A stretch of 64,000 bases of DNA. It comes from Companilactobacillus huachuanensis. Its GTDB lineage: Bacteria; Bacillota; Bacilli; Lactobacillales; Lactobacillaceae. The notes under the pieces are model-generated. The model saw only the letters and a program-made list of their open reading frames with translations, ran no database searches and was not told the DNA's origin. Below are positions 17,034 through 26,286 of the stretch, piece by piece. Both the position numbers and the translations under genes were made by a program. How positions within the stretch are numbered: the stretch's first letter is position 1; each line of letters begins with the position of its first letter. Where the stretch lies: positions 1 through 64,000 of the forward strand of contig NZ_BJDF01000006.1 of NCBI RefSeq assembly GCF_005404815.1. Reading direction: 5' to 3'.

Positions 17034-17471
17034 ATGGATGATTATAATTTAATTGGTTTCGTAATGAAATATACGTCTGTCAAACGTCGGATTGCGTCCA
17101 GTTATTTGAAAGATAAAGGGCTGAATGCTTTTGAAAGCATTATCTTAGCAATCGTTTATAAGAAAGGATCTTGTACTCAAGACAGAATAGGTGAAATCAC
17201 CCTATCTGATGGTGCGAGTGTCGCTCGATCTTTGAAAAAACTTGAGAGTTATGGATATGTTTTACGTAAACCTGATCCTGATAATGGTCGACGAAAAATC
17301 GTCACGATTACTGAAAAGGGTGAGGACCTTTATGGCAAGGTTCGCCACGATTTTCACGCAAGTAATGAAATAATGTTTAAGGGAATTACTTCAGAGGAAC
17401 AGGCACAACTGGAGAACATATTAGAAAAAGTTTATAAGAATTTAGATAGTATCAAGATTCCTGCTAAATAG
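17034..17471 (+). CDS. MarR family transcriptional regulator
   Basis: A 145-residue winged-helix regulator. The DNA-binding helices lie in GSCTQDRIGEITLSDGASV and ARSLKKLESYGYVLRKPDP, and the wing carries DNGRRKIVTITEKG. The ATG has an ATGAGGTGA site. It is the first gene of an operon with an MFS exporter (19 bp later) and a DUF4811 protein, so it most likely represses this efflux operon and is released by a toxic ligand. Confidence 0.9.
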   Translation: MDDYNLIGFVMKYTSVKRRIASSYLKDKGLNAFESIILAIVYKKGSCTQDRIGEITLSDGASVARSLKKLESYGYVLRKPDPDNGRRKIVTITEKGEDLYGKVRHDFHASNEIMFKGITSEEQAQLENILEKVYKNLDSIKIPAK

Positions 17472-17490
17472 AGAAGAGGATTTTATTATT

Positions 17491-18993
17491 ATGGGTAATG
17501 ATAAAGCAATTGTAGATGCACATGGCAAACCATTTAATCGTAATTTATTGGTTCTAGTGCTTCTAGTTGGTACGTTCTGTACTGTTTTAAATGGGACGAT
17601 TTTAACAACCGCCTTTCCAACATTGATGAAAGAATTCAGTGTTACAACTTCAGATGTTCAATGGTTAACAACTGGATTTTTGATGGTTAACGGTATTATG
17701 ATTCCGGTTACTGCTTGGTTAAGCAATAACTTCAGTACAAAGATTTTATATATTATCGCTATGTCGACTTTCTTAGTCGGTACAATTATGTGTTTCACTG
17801 CTCCAACTTTTGGAGTAATTCTTGCTGGCCGTTTGATTCAGGCCGTCGGTGTTGGTATCACAATGCCACTTATGCAAGTTGTTATGTTATCAATTTTCCC
17901 GGCTAATCAACGTGGTGCAGCCATGGGACTTGGTGGTTTGGTTATTGGACTTGCTCCTGCTATTGGACCTACACTTTCAGGATTTATCATTGATAACTGG
18001 TCATGGAGAGATCTTTTCGGAATGATTATTCCTATCGTTGTCCTAGTTTTGATCTTGGCTTTCATTTTCATGAGACCCGTTATTAAAACTCATCGTACCA
18101 AGCTGGATGTTTTGTCATTGATTGAATCAACACTTGGTTTTGGTACGATTCTTTATGGTTTCTCATCAGTTGGTAATGACGGTTGGGGTTCAATGACTGT
18201 TCTTGGTTCAATTGCGGCTGGTATTATTTTCATTTTATTATTTGGTTTTCGTCAATTACACATGAAGACACCATTCTTGGAATTACGTGTTTTCAAGGAG
18301 AAAAAGTTTGCTGTTGCTGCCGCTTTGTCATCAGTTACTAACATGGCTATGATCGGTGTTGAAATGGTTCTACCATTGTATCTACAAATTGTTAAAGGCA
18401 TGTCAGCGTTCCATTCCGGTTTAACATTGCTACCTGGTGCCTTGATGATTGGTATCATGAGTCCAATTACTGGTAATGCTTTTGATAAATTTGGACCCAA
18501 GGATTTAGCTCGTATGGGTATGTTCTTATTGACTGCCGGTACAATTCCATTCTTGTTCCTAACAAAAACAACACCAGTGCTCGATATTGTGGTACTTTAC
18601 ATGGTTCGTATGTTTGGTATTTCCATGGTTTTAATGCCTGTTACAACTGACGGTATGAATGCTTTACCATTTGACCTAATGAGTCATGGTACGGCCGTTA
18701 ATAATACTGTTCGTCAAGTATTCAGTTCAATGGGTACAGCTATTTTGGTCAGTGTTTTAACAAACGTTACTAACAATTTGAAGCCAGGAAAAGCCATTTT
18801 GACTCAAGCACCACTTCAATATAAGAATGACTTCTTCAATGCAACATTGAGTGGTTATCACGCTGCCTTTGCTGTAGCTATTTTATTCTGTGTTGCTGGT
18901 TATTTGATCAGTTTGTTGGTTACAAACAGCTCTAAATCAAAGACTATTGACACTGATACATTGAAGAAAACAAGATTGGCAGGTGAAGAATAA
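17491..18993 (+). CDS. DHA2 family MFS multidrug exporter
   Basis: A 500-residue transporter with 14 predicted spans, typical of the EmrB/QacA/LmrB group of drug:proton antiporters. Motif C is in LGGLVIGLAPAIGPTLSGFI (span 5), and the SWRDLFGMI segment follows it. It is downstream of a MarR regulator and overlaps by one base with a DUF4811 gene, an arrangement repeated in lactobacilli. Export of drugs or other toxic compounds is likely; the substrate cannot be read from sequence. Confidence 0.88.
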   Translation: MGNDKAIVDAHGKPFNRNLLVLVLLVGTFCTVLNGTILTTAFPTLMKEFSVTTSDVQWLTTGFLMVNGIMIPVTAWLSNNFSTKILYIIAMSTFLVGTIMCFTAPTFGVILAGRLIQAVGVGITMPLMQVVMLSIFPANQRGAAMGLGGLVIGLAPAIGPTLSGFIIDNWSWRDLFGMIIPIVVLVLILAFIFMRPVIKTHRTKLDVLSLIESTLGFGTILYGFSSVGNDGWGSMTVLGSIAAGIIFILLFGFRQLHMKTPFLELRVFKEKKFAVAAALSSVTNMAMIGVEMVLPLYLQIVKGMSAFHSGLTLLPGALMIGIMSPITGNAFDKFGPKDLARMGMFLLTAGTIPFLFLTKTTPVLDIVVLYMVRMFGISMVLMPVTTDGMNALPFDLMSHGTAVNNTVRQVFSSMGTAILVSVLTNVTNNLKPGKAILTQAPLQYKNDFFNATLSGYHAAFAVAILFCVAGYLISLLVTNSSKSKTIDTDTLKKTRLAGEE

Positions 18994-19724
18994 TGGTTCT
19001 TATTTCAATTTTAATTTTTGCAGGTTTAGCTTATTACTTTGCCGTTTTCTTGAGCAATAAAAAAGTTGGATATTCATTATCATTCACTTTCATCGCCTTA
19101 TTCATCGTAGGATTAGTGCTATTAGTTTCAAATGAGTACAATCACTTTGGTATGCAAAAAGTAGTCAGTGAAAAGACCCATCAGATTCAATCAGTTCAAA
19201 AGGGTTCGAATCTTCTATTAAAGAAAGAATTGGGTACTAACGGTAAAGAAGATGTTTACATTTATCGCACACCTGAAACAGCTACTAAGAAGAAACCTAC
19301 TACAACTAAAGTTGATGTTAATGTTACAAATAAAGTCAAGACTGGAAATTATTCAGCCGCAACTTTGGAAAAGAAAACAACTCGTTGGGAGTATAAGAAT
19401 GGTTTTTATTCATTCTTGTTCGGTATTTCCGACAATAACAAAGAATTTGTCAAACAAACAAACACCTTCAAAGTTGGCAATGATTGGTTAGTTTTGACAA
19501 CTACTCAAGCAAGCCAATTGCAAAAGAAGATGAAGAGTAAAGCCTTCCAAGCACAAATGAAACAAGAAGGCGCAGACTACGTTAAGGCTGCTGTTATGAA
19601 GGCTATGAAGGCTAATCCAAAGATGACAGCAGACGAGCAAAAACAAGTTACACAGCAAGCTGAAGCAGCATTTAAGGCTGAATCGCAAGCTAAGTTGATT
19701 CAAGAGATTAAGAGTCAAAAGTAG
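18993..19724 (+). CDS. DUF4811 domain-containing membrane protein
   Basis: A 243-residue protein with two N-terminal membrane spans (residues 1-20 and 25-47), an extracytoplasmic middle region, and a C-terminal charged, Ala/Lys/Gln-rich helical part. The start overlaps the stop of the MFS gene (TAATG), showing translational coupling. DUF4811 proteins are found next to DHA2 transporters and are possibly accessory subunits; no activity is known. Confidence 0.8.
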   Translation: MVLISILIFAGLAYYFAVFLSNKKVGYSLSFTFIALFIVGLVLLVSNEYNHFGMQKVVSEKTHQIQSVQKGSNLLLKKELGTNGKEDVYIYRTPETATKKKPTTTKVDVNVTNKVKTGNYSAATLEKKTTRWEYKNGFYSFLFGISDNNKEFVKQTNTFKVGNDWLVLTTTQASQLQKKMKSKAFQAQMKQEGADYVKAAVMKAMKANPKMTADEQKQVTQQAEAAFKAESQAKLIQEIKSQK

Positions 19725-19768
19725 AGAGTGGTCACCAATTATCAAGCAGTTCTCTGTCGTAACTCGTT
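19722..19768 (+). ncRNA. Possible short relative of the structured RNA after prs
   Basis: TAGAGAGTG at the start and GTAACTCGTT at the end equal the outer ends of the hairpin at 40640-40765, but most of the inside is missing. It may be a deleted copy, or a chance match. Confidence 0.3.
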
Positions 19769-19828
19769 TCAAAATTACAGTCTATATAAATTCTGACCAT
19801 CAATTAAATGATGAAGGTTTAGGTAAGT

Positions 19829-20009
19829 ATGCCGTTTCCAGAGCCGAGAGTATTCAATTGCTGCGCGGAACGGCCCGAGCCAAAGTGCGGTCTCGAACCT
19901 CGGTTGAAGCCTCGCAAAACCCGCGAGTCTCCACACGCCCGGTGGTGTAATTGCTGAAGCAATAACGCCACTTTCGCTGCAAATGAATGCTCTCAGCTCT
20001 TCCAACTAG
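19829..20009 (+). repeat. CLR-7, complete cloverleaf repeat
   Basis: Subfamily of CLR-2, with arms GAGCCGAGAGTATTCA / TGAATGCTCTCAGCTC and the core with CGAGCC..GGTCTCG. The left carrier terminus is degenerate (TGATGAAGGTTT). The usual tail is replaced by the long perfect inverted repeat at 20035. Confidence 0.85.
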
Positions 20010-20034
20010 TTTATTTCTTTAATAATAGGAACAA

Positions 20035-20099
20035 TAGAACAAACAAATAAGGTTCCAAAACTCTAAACAGGAGTTTTGGAACCTTATTTGTTTGTTCTA
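20035..20099. terminator. Perfect 29-bp inverted repeat
   Basis: The arms (20035-20063 and 20071-20099, beginning TAGAACAAACAAATAAGG) are perfect complements around a 7-nt loop TAAACAG. It may end transcription of the DUF4811 operon, though no T run follows the stem. Confidence 0.6.
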
Positions 20100-20170
20100 T
20101 CTAGAAGCTCTAAAGATAAAAACCAGTATAAATACATTGTGATAGTTGATAATCTGTTTACCAAAGAACC

Positions 20171-20196
20171 ATTTCTCAGCTCTGGAGACGGAATAT
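20171..20196 (-). repeat. CLR scar, one arm
   Basis: TTCTCAGCTCTGGAGACGGA equals the 5' outer arm of minus-strand copies such as CLR-9. No core is present. Confidence 0.6.
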
Positions 20197-20234
20197 GATT
20201 TTTAAACCATAGTTCTACCAAATTAAAACGCATG

Positions 20235-20951
20235 CTACCAAATTTGATCAGGGGTCTTCAATATTTTTTTGATTTTAATTCGATAACAAGCAACGCCTAA
20301 TATTAACCAAATTAAATCAACCACTAAATCCCAATAAATCAAACCATGGCCAGTAACTACATATCGAATGGTTTGTGAAAAGGGGAAAAAGTAACTCACG
20401 ATTCGTAACCACTGAGGATATTTTTCGACTAAAACCAATGTTCCAGCAACGATAGTTGTTAATGCGCCAATCAAATTCATGTAGAAGTAAGGATTATCCA
20501 TTTGCCAAGCTGCGATAGTTGCTAAGAATCCGACAATCATACCAGAAATTATGATGAGCGGTGCCATTGAAATTGATCTAACTAGTAAGGGAATTGGCGC
20601 TTTCAAAAATTCTAGAATAATTAGGTTAATAATTATTAAGACTAACCCAGCCAAAGCAGATGTGAGAATTTTATCGCCCCAATATTTGATGGAAAATGGT
20701 CGATTGACTACCAATTCACGATCGATTTTTAAAGTTCGATCCATAATAAATAATTGTGCGATGCTGGACATTGCTAAAGAGCCACCTGATAAAGTTGTTG
20801 TAGCGATGGCGACTGACCAGTTGAAGGTATTTGTATATTGAGCATTGATCAAAACTAATAAACACAGGTTGATCATCGGAATCAGGATGAAATATACGAA
20901 ACGTGTTTTCCAATTTTGCAAATATGATAATGAAGAAAATTGAACTTTCAT
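20235..20951 (-). CDS. ABC-2 type exporter permease
   Basis: A 238-residue membrane protein with about six spans in the ABC-2 permease layout (LRIVSYFFPFSQTIRYVVTG near the C-terminal third is typical). It is the last gene of a three-gene minus-strand operon with another permease and an ATPase. The spacing to the next gene is 1 bp. Probably one half of a heterodimeric exporter; substrate unknown. Confidence 0.8.
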   Translation of the reverse strand: MKVQFSSLSYLQNWKTRFVYFILIPMINLCLLVLINAQYTNTFNWSVAIATTTLSGGSLAMSSIAQLFIMDRTLKIDRELVVNRPFSIKYWGDKILTSALAGLVLIIINLIILEFLKAPIPLLVRSISMAPLIIISGMIVGFLATIAAWQMDNPYFYMNLIGALTTIVAGTLVLVEKYPQWLRIVSYFFPFSQTIRYVVTGHGLIYWDLVVDLIWLILGVACYRIKIKKILKTPDQIW

Positions 20952-20952
20952 A

Positions 20953-21687
20953 TTACATCAACCCCACATTTCCAGTTCGTTTTGCAATGAGAATTACTCG
21001 ATTAGCTACGAACCAGGTTATGACAAGCCATAAGATACAACTAGTCAGAAATGCAAAATAATTGAATGTTGTGGCTTGATTAAGTAGGGCATGAACTGGT
21101 GCTGCGATGGGAATTAACCATTGGAAGGGAGCTAGGATCGGCTTTAAAATTGGAGCCGTTGAAAATAGACCGGATAATAGTAATAGGGGAATCGTCACGA
21201 GTTCTTCATAGACAATAGCGTTGGTTGTGAGCAGGAAGAAAGCAGCAATCAAAAAGTCCATCAGTGAAGCCGATATCCACAGAAACAAGATTAAAAGAAC
21301 GATTGACCAAGATATATTAGTATGGTTGACACCTAGAATAATTGCCAAAAGATAAGATATTGGGAAAGCCAGTAATCCAAAACTGGAAGCAGGCAATAAT
21401 AATGCCATCAAAGAAATACGGCTATCAATTCTAGTATTGGTGATGTAGGGTAATGTTCCTTGAAAGCGTTGAAATCCAATGCATCCCGCTGAAGTAGTTG
21501 CGGATGACCAGAGTCCAAAGACACCACTTCGTAACCAGAGCCCAGGATCATTAAGATTATGAGTTGAGTATGCCATTACAAATTGTAATAAAAATAGTGA
21601 AACGGTACTAGAAATCGTCAACCAAATAAAGTATTGGTTAGTTGCATAAATTTTGAAGTGAAACCAAAAGAGCCGGATAAAACGCAT
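20953..21687 (-). CDS. ABC-2 type exporter permease
   Basis: A 244-residue membrane protein with about six spans, an ABC-2 permease-like layout and the segment ILKPILAPFQWLIPIAAPVH in the position where related permeases have the conserved P-rich loop. It is between the ATPase gene (2 bp away) and the second permease, so the three gene products are likely one transporter. Substrate unknown. Confidence 0.8.
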   Translation of the reverse strand: MRFIRLFWFHFKIYATNQYFIWLTISSTVSLFLLQFVMAYSTHNLNDPGLWLRSGVFGLWSSATTSAGCIGFQRFQGTLPYITNTRIDSRISLMALLLPASSFGLLAFPISYLLAIILGVNHTNISWSIVLLILFLWISASLMDFLIAAFFLLTTNAIVYEELVTIPLLLLSGLFSTAPILKPILAPFQWLIPIAAPVHALLNQATTFNYFAFLTSCILWLVITWFVANRVILIAKRTGNVGLM

Positions 21688-21689
21688 AA

Positions 21690-22466
21690 TTAAGGCCTCC
21701 GTAATTTCGGTGCAATAGCCAAGTATGATTCTTCCAAAGTTGCCGGTCGGTCGATATGGTGAATGTCAGATTGTTTGATTAGCTCGGTTACGGTACCAGC
21801 AGAGAAAATTTTTCCGGCTCCAATTAATAAGACTTGGTCAGCTAAGGACTCAATTTCACTCATAGTGTGACTTGTTAGTAAAATTGCCACTCCTTGCGAA
21901 GCTAATTGCTTGATGATCCGATGAATTTCGGCTGAGATTTCCACATCTAGCCCAGTAGTAGGTTCATCCAACAATAAAAGTGGAGGATTACCTAATAACG
22001 CTCTGGCGATATGTAATCGCTGCTTCATACCACGAGAGAAAAACTGAACCTTTTTGTTGGAAACATTAGTTAATTCGACCAGTTCTAATACACGAGCAAC
22101 CTCAGTACGTTGATTTTTACGTGGAACCCGGGCTAAGTCTGAGAAAAATAACAGATTATCTATGGCACTAGCTCGACCGTAAAACCCCAATTCACCCCCA
22201 AGGACGATGCCAACTTTGGAATCAAATTTATCTTGATAACGATTGACGCCATTGATAATAACTTGACCACTGGTAGGAATTAAATAACCTCCAACCATTG
22301 ATACTGTGGTTGTTTTTCCAGCACCATTTGGTCCCAGCAAAGATACTATTTCACCAGCATGAATATCAAAGCTAATATTATCAACAGCTTTAAAATCGTC
22401 CCCATGAGATGAAAAAGTTTTACATAAATTTTGAACAGAAAGAATGATAGACGAGATAATAAGCAT
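21690..22466 (-). CDS. ABC exporter ATP-binding protein
   Basis: A 258-residue ATPase with Walker A GPNGAGKTT (about residues 45-53), the signature FSRGMKQRL in place of LSGGQ, and Walker B LLLLDEPTTGLD, then a switch histidine in LLTSHTMSE. The chosen ATG at 22466 is directly preceded by AAAGGGG with no spacing, so the real start could be a few codons later. A longer frame that reads into CLR-8 is an artefact of the repeat. First gene of the three-gene operon. Confidence 0.85.
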   Translation of the reverse strand: MLIISSIILSVQNLCKTFSSHGDDFKAVDNISFDIHAGEIVSLLGPNGAGKTTTVSMVGGYLIPTSGQVIINGVNRYQDKFDSKVGIVLGGELGFYGRASAIDNLLFFSDLARVPRKNQRTEVARVLELVELTNVSNKKVQFFSRGMKQRLHIARALLGNPPLLLLDEPTTGLDVEISAEIHRIIKQLASQGVAILLTSHTMSEIESLADQVLLIGAGKIFSAGTVTELIKQSDIHHIDRPATLEESYLAIAPKLRRP

Positions 22467-22488
22467 CCCCTTTAATGAGTAATTAAGT

Positions 22489-22776
22489 ATGCCGTTTCCA
22501 GAGCTGAGAGTATTCAATTGCTGCGCGGAATGGCCCGAGCCAAAGTACGGTCTCGGACCTCGGTTGAAGCCTCGCAAAACCCGCGAGTCTTCAACGCGCC
22601 CGGTGGTGTAATTGCTGAAGCAATAACGCCACTTTCGCTGCAATTGAATACTCTCAGCTCTTCCAACTAGTTTTTTTATATAGTGGGAATAATATAATTA
22701 ACATTTTTGATTATTTAAATAAATAAGCTTTAGCTCATAACAACAATGGATATAAACTTTCACCATTCAGTCTTCA
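22489..22776 (+). repeat. CLR-8 with carrier tail (core unit 22489-22670)
   Basis: Subfamily of CLR-2, complete arms and core, 3' end ACTAG at 22670. The tail continues to CAGTCTTCAG (22767-22776), a decayed form of the inverted terminus. It lies just upstream of the ABC operon on the opposite strand, so it occupies that operon's promoter region. Confidence 0.8.
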
Positions 22777-22974
22777 GTAAGTACCTGTAAGAACTGCGGC
22801 TTGTTGAGTTAATTATAGGGTATGAAAATGATAAATCAAGAATTAAGTTAGAACGAAACTAATCTTATTACAAAAAAACACATAAAATAATTGGCAATCA
22901 TTTTGCGGCCACTTCTTGAATTTGATTATGGAAAATATTATTCCCATTGGATTATTTTTTTAATTGGAAAAATA
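22777..22974. other. AT-rich spacer
   Basis: No ORF or repeat is recognised between the CLR-8 tail and the terminator of the surface-protein gene. Confidence 0.3.
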
Positions 22975-23032
22975 AAAAAGAAGCTATTTTTTCACTTAGA
23001 AATCCCAAGTTAAAAACGGCTTCTTCTTTTGC
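22975..23032 (-). terminator. Terminator of the surface-protein transcript
   Basis: AAAAGAAGC pairs with GGCTTCTTCTTTT, with an inner stem TTTTTCACTT/AAGTTAAAAA. On the minus strand it ends in a T run. It lies beyond CLR-9, so that copy would be in the 3' end of the transcript. Confidence 0.6.
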
Positions 23033-23095
23033 CAATGACCAAAAAAGATATAAAAAGAATTGACTATTTTTATATTCAATTAATAACGATTATTT

Positions 23096-23280
23096 AGTCG
23101 GAAGAGCTGGGAAATATTTATGTGCCGTGGAAGTGTTGTTATGGCTTTAGCCATTACAACACCGGGCGTGTTTGGAGACTTGACGAACTATGTCAAGGCT
23201 TCAAACCGAGGCTCGAGACCGCACTTCGGCTCGAACCGTTCCGCACAGCTGGTGAATATTTCTCAGCTCTGGAGACGGCA
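23096..23280 (-). repeat. CLR-9, complete cloverleaf repeat
   Basis: Minus orientation. The P4 stem is changed in both strands (GTGTTGT with ACAACAC instead of GTGGTGT with ACGCCAC), a clear compensatory pair. P3b is CTTGAC/GTCAAG. The outer arms are AGAGCTGAGAAATATT and its partner. Confidence 0.85.
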
Positions 23281-23346
23281 AGATCAATATTAATAACACG
23301 ACCAAATTTAGAATATCTTATTGATTATCGGTTCTTTTTTGATAGC

Positions 23347-25860
23347 TTATTCTGGAACATATTCGTTAGTGGCGACACGATACATCTTGATACCGTTGAC
23401 TGTAATGTAGCCATCGGTTCTCCAATTACTGCCAGCTGCTAAGGTTAATGTAAGCTTTTTACCTTGAGAGTTGTAAACGGCAGTTTTAACGCTTAGATGA
23501 ATCTTGGATTGATCAACGGAAGGTGTAAAGGTAGTTGCCGAGTCAACTGCTAAGTAACCGTCACGAGCTAATTGATAGTAAGCTTGACCATTAATTGCAA
23601 CTATCTTGTTGTATTTCCATTTAGTACTTGAAGCAAGTTTCTCGCTAGTAGGTTGGCCTTTGTCGTCAACTAGGTTAAGAGCAACGTCGTGAGTGATAAG
23701 TATTCCGGTCTTAGTTGAAGCAACTGCATCATAATCATTGGCTTCGATAAATTCACCATCATCTAGAAGATAGAATGGTTTGCCGTTGATAATTGTTGTT
23801 CCGTGAACGTTGATATCAGTCAAATCTGGATCGTTGGTCAAATCATGGATAGCGACTTTTTCATGATTATTTGAGGTAGCTGGATGTTTTGGATTTGGAG
23901 CTGGTTTTACAATAGGTTTTGTAGTATCAGAATCTGTAGAGGTTTTAGGAACTGAACTATAAGCCAAAGTAATCGTCTGTGGATCTTGGGTGTATGCACC
24001 TTTTAGAAGAGTGGCTGGACTAGTTAATTTGTATCCGGAAACGTCACTGTCAGTGGTTAAATCAAAGGCAGAACCAATGGTTGTACCGCTGATAGTTTTA
24101 GTTAGGGGAGCACCATTGACCATAATTGGAGCACCGGTAGAATCGACATAATTAACAGTTACAGTTGGAGCAGCTTGCCAGATTAGCGGTTGATTAACGG
24201 TTGTGGCATTTTCAAAGTAAGTGTTGCCAAGGTTTTCTTGAATCATAGAACCTTTAGTAAATCCGTTGTGATAACCATAGTTGCCGTAACTTAAAGTTTT
24301 TGCCGTAGGGTCAGCGTTATTTAAAGTGAAATCGTCGCCACCAACACTAGTCAAGTTTCCGTTCTTCAAGTCAGCACTAGTAGTTGAACCAGAATATGTG
24401 TATTGCGGTGCAAGATCAATGCCACTAGGATCAAGGAGCTTTGGTGCTGTGAAACTAATCGGTTGACCGTCCACAGCATAAACTGGTGTTGGGTCGGTAA
24501 CAGTGTTGCTGACGGCATCAATCATAACGTTCTTTCCAGTTTCAGTACCTTTTAAAGGTGAAAAGTCACTGATAGAAGAATTGTCGAATTCAATCAAGTC
24601 GAGACCCTGACCATTATTAGCAAATTGATTGATCGTAGGTGCTAATTCGTTTAATTGAGCTTGATTAATTCCGTTAGTATCAGTACTACCTTCGAAATCT
24701 AAGGTGCCTGCGACGGATAGATCAAGTTTGCTGACCTGGCTGACATCAATTTCTTTAGCAGTCGAATCGCTGAAGTTACCAGCCAAGTCCAAACTAGCTA
24801 AGGGGATACCGTTCAATGGGGTTAAATCTGGATTAGCATTGGTGTCAGATGCCAAAAGAACTTGGACTCCGACGGTTGATTTAGCAGGTAAAAGTGTCAG
24901 ATATTGCATACCATTGAGACTTTCAATTGGAGTACTGTCTTCATCAGATATGTAAGAACCAGGAATGGAAGTTGAAGTAGGGCCATTTGGGTGAGCCAAT
25001 TCGTAATAATCCATTGATACGAGCAAATATTGACCCGTATATGATCTAACATCACCAACCGTTAAATTAGAAGTATATGGAATATTCAAAGCAAATTTTA
25101 CGGCACTTTCCAAATTAGGATCAGTAAAGGTGATGACTGTGTCATTAGTTACATTGCTTGGAATTGCATATGGAGATGTAGTGGTACCTGTGGTCGTAGT
25201 AGTTGCAGTCGTTGTACCTGAAGTTGCTGAAGTTGAAGTGGAAGAAGCTGGCGTAGTTGTCGTGGTTCCAGAGGTTGCGGGCGTTGAGCCAGTGGAAGCC
25301 GGTGCAGTAGTGGAAGAAGTTGTTGAGGTTCCAGTAGTTACAGGAGCTGTCGAACTAGTAGCTGGTGTTGTAACTGTAGAAGAAGTTGTCGTGGTTCCAG
25401 AGGTTGCAGGTGTTGAGGCAGTAGTGGAAGAAGTTGTTGAGGTTCCAGTAGTTACAGGGGCTGTCGAACTAGTAGCTGGTGTTGTAACTGCAGAAGAACC
25501 AGTCGTAGTTCCAGATGTTACGGGCACTGAAGCAGTAGAAACTGGTGCAGAGGTTGCAGGAGAACCTGTTTTGGCACTAGTGACTGTTGTTGCAGTTGAA
25601 CTAGATGTAGTTGGTGTCACTGTGCTAGTAGTGGCAGGTGCTGCTGTACCTGTACTGATTGTGGTTGTAGTACTAGTAGTTGAGCTAGTTGGAGCTGAAG
25701 TTGTCGTTGGCGTCGCAGACGTGGTACTTGAGGCGGCTGGGGCACTTGTTGTTGGGGATGAAATCGTGTCAGCCTTAACAGTTTGTGATGACATGACCCC
25801 AAGAATCATTGCAGAAAATAACGAAACACCTAAATATACACATTTTTTATTTAATAACAT
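23347..25860 (-). CDS. Mosaic surface protein with Thr/Ser-rich stalk, LRR-like, MucBP and SLAP-like domains
   Basis: An 837-residue secreted protein. A signal peptide (ending near VKA|DT) is followed by about 200 residues of S/T/A/P repeats (TTTSSTVTTPATSSTAP-like units). A globular region with short LRR-like strands follows (PLASLDLAGN, VSKLDLSVAG, LDLIEFDNSSISDFSPLK). A MucBP-like domain carries TVTVNYVDSTGAP and ends near TLAYSSVPK. The C-terminus has two to three SLAP-like modules, the last with VNGIKMYRVATNEYVPE, which would bind the wall non-covalently; no LPXTG is present. The ATG at 25860 has AAGGA with eight bases spacing; an ATG at 25869 overlaps that site. Likely adhesion or wall coating. 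Confidence 0.8.
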   Translation of the reverse strand: MLLNKKCVYLGVSLFSAMILGVMSSQTVKADTISSPTTSAPAASSTTSATPTTTSAPTSSTTSTTTTISTGTAAPATTSTVTPTTSSSTATTVTSAKTGSPATSAPVSTASVPVTSGTTTGSSAVTTPATSSTAPVTTGTSTTSSTTASTPATSGTTTTSSTVTTPATSSTAPVTTGTSTTSSTTAPASTGSTPATSGTTTTTPASSTSTSATSGTTTATTTTTGTTTSPYAIPSNVTNDTVITFTDPNLESAVKFALNIPYTSNLTVGDVRSYTGQYLLVSMDYYELAHPNGPTSTSIPGSYISDEDSTPIESLNGMQYLTLLPAKSTVGVQVLLASDTNANPDLTPLNGIPLASLDLAGNFSDSTAKEIDVSQVSKLDLSVAGTLDFEGSTDTNGINQAQLNELAPTINQFANNGQGLDLIEFDNSSISDFSPLKGTETGKNVMIDAVSNTVTDPTPVYAVDGQPISFTAPKLLDPSGIDLAPQYTYSGSTTSADLKNGNLTSVGGDDFTLNNADPTAKTLSYGNYGYHNGFTKGSMIQENLGNTYFENATTVNQPLIWQAAPTVTVNYVDSTGAPIMVNGAPLTKTISGTTIGSAFDLTTDSDVSGYKLTSPATLLKGAYTQDPQTITLAYSSVPKTSTDSDTTKPIVKPAPNPKHPATSNNHEKVAIHDLTNDPDLTDINVHGTTIINGKPFYLLDDGEFIEANDYDAVASTKTGILITHDVALNLVDDKGQPTSEKLASSTKWKYNKIVAINGQAYYQLARDGYLAVDSATTFTPSVDQSKIHLSVKTAVYNSQGKKLTLTLAAGSNWRTDGYITVNGIKMYRVATNEYVPE

Positions 25861-26201
25861 TTTATTCATCCTTCTTTGTTTTGAATTCGACCCTATCTTA
25901 GTTTCCCATTGAACAAAACTGATAATACTAGCGCTAGACAAAGTGGACGATGAAAAAATGTGAGTAAAAAGGTGATTCTAATTGGCTTTATATGAATAGT
26001 TTTGTAAGCTTATTAAAGGCACCTTAGATGAATTGAGAGTATGGATCTATTATGCAGTGATCAAAGTTGCACTCAACTATTTTAATTAATTTGTTGATTA
26101 TTATTAAATTTATTAATGTTGTAAATTATTTCTATGGATACATTAAATAGACAATGATTTATGTTATTACGATGAAGTTTTAATTGAATTTAATTATTGT
26201 G

Positions 26202-26234
26202 CTAGTGAATATTTTTCAGCACTGGAGACGGTAT
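26202..26234 (-). repeat. CLR scar, arms only
   Basis: CTAGTGAATATTTTTCAGC and ACTGGAGACGGTATA resemble the two outer ends of minus-strand copies brought together without a core. Confidence 0.5.
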
Positions 26235-26286
26235 ATTTAATTAGCAGAGCACATTATATAAATACGATTCAAGAAGAGGTGTGATC

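Noticed and set aside
22467-22643. N-terminal extension of the ABC ATPase into CLR-8
   Set aside because: The extra 59 residues are translated repeat sequence; the ATPase fold begins normally after the internal ATG.
25130-25912. 260-codon open frame opposite the Thr/Ser-rich stalk
   Set aside because: A Val/Glu/Pro-rich shadow of the ACN/TCN repeats of the real gene.
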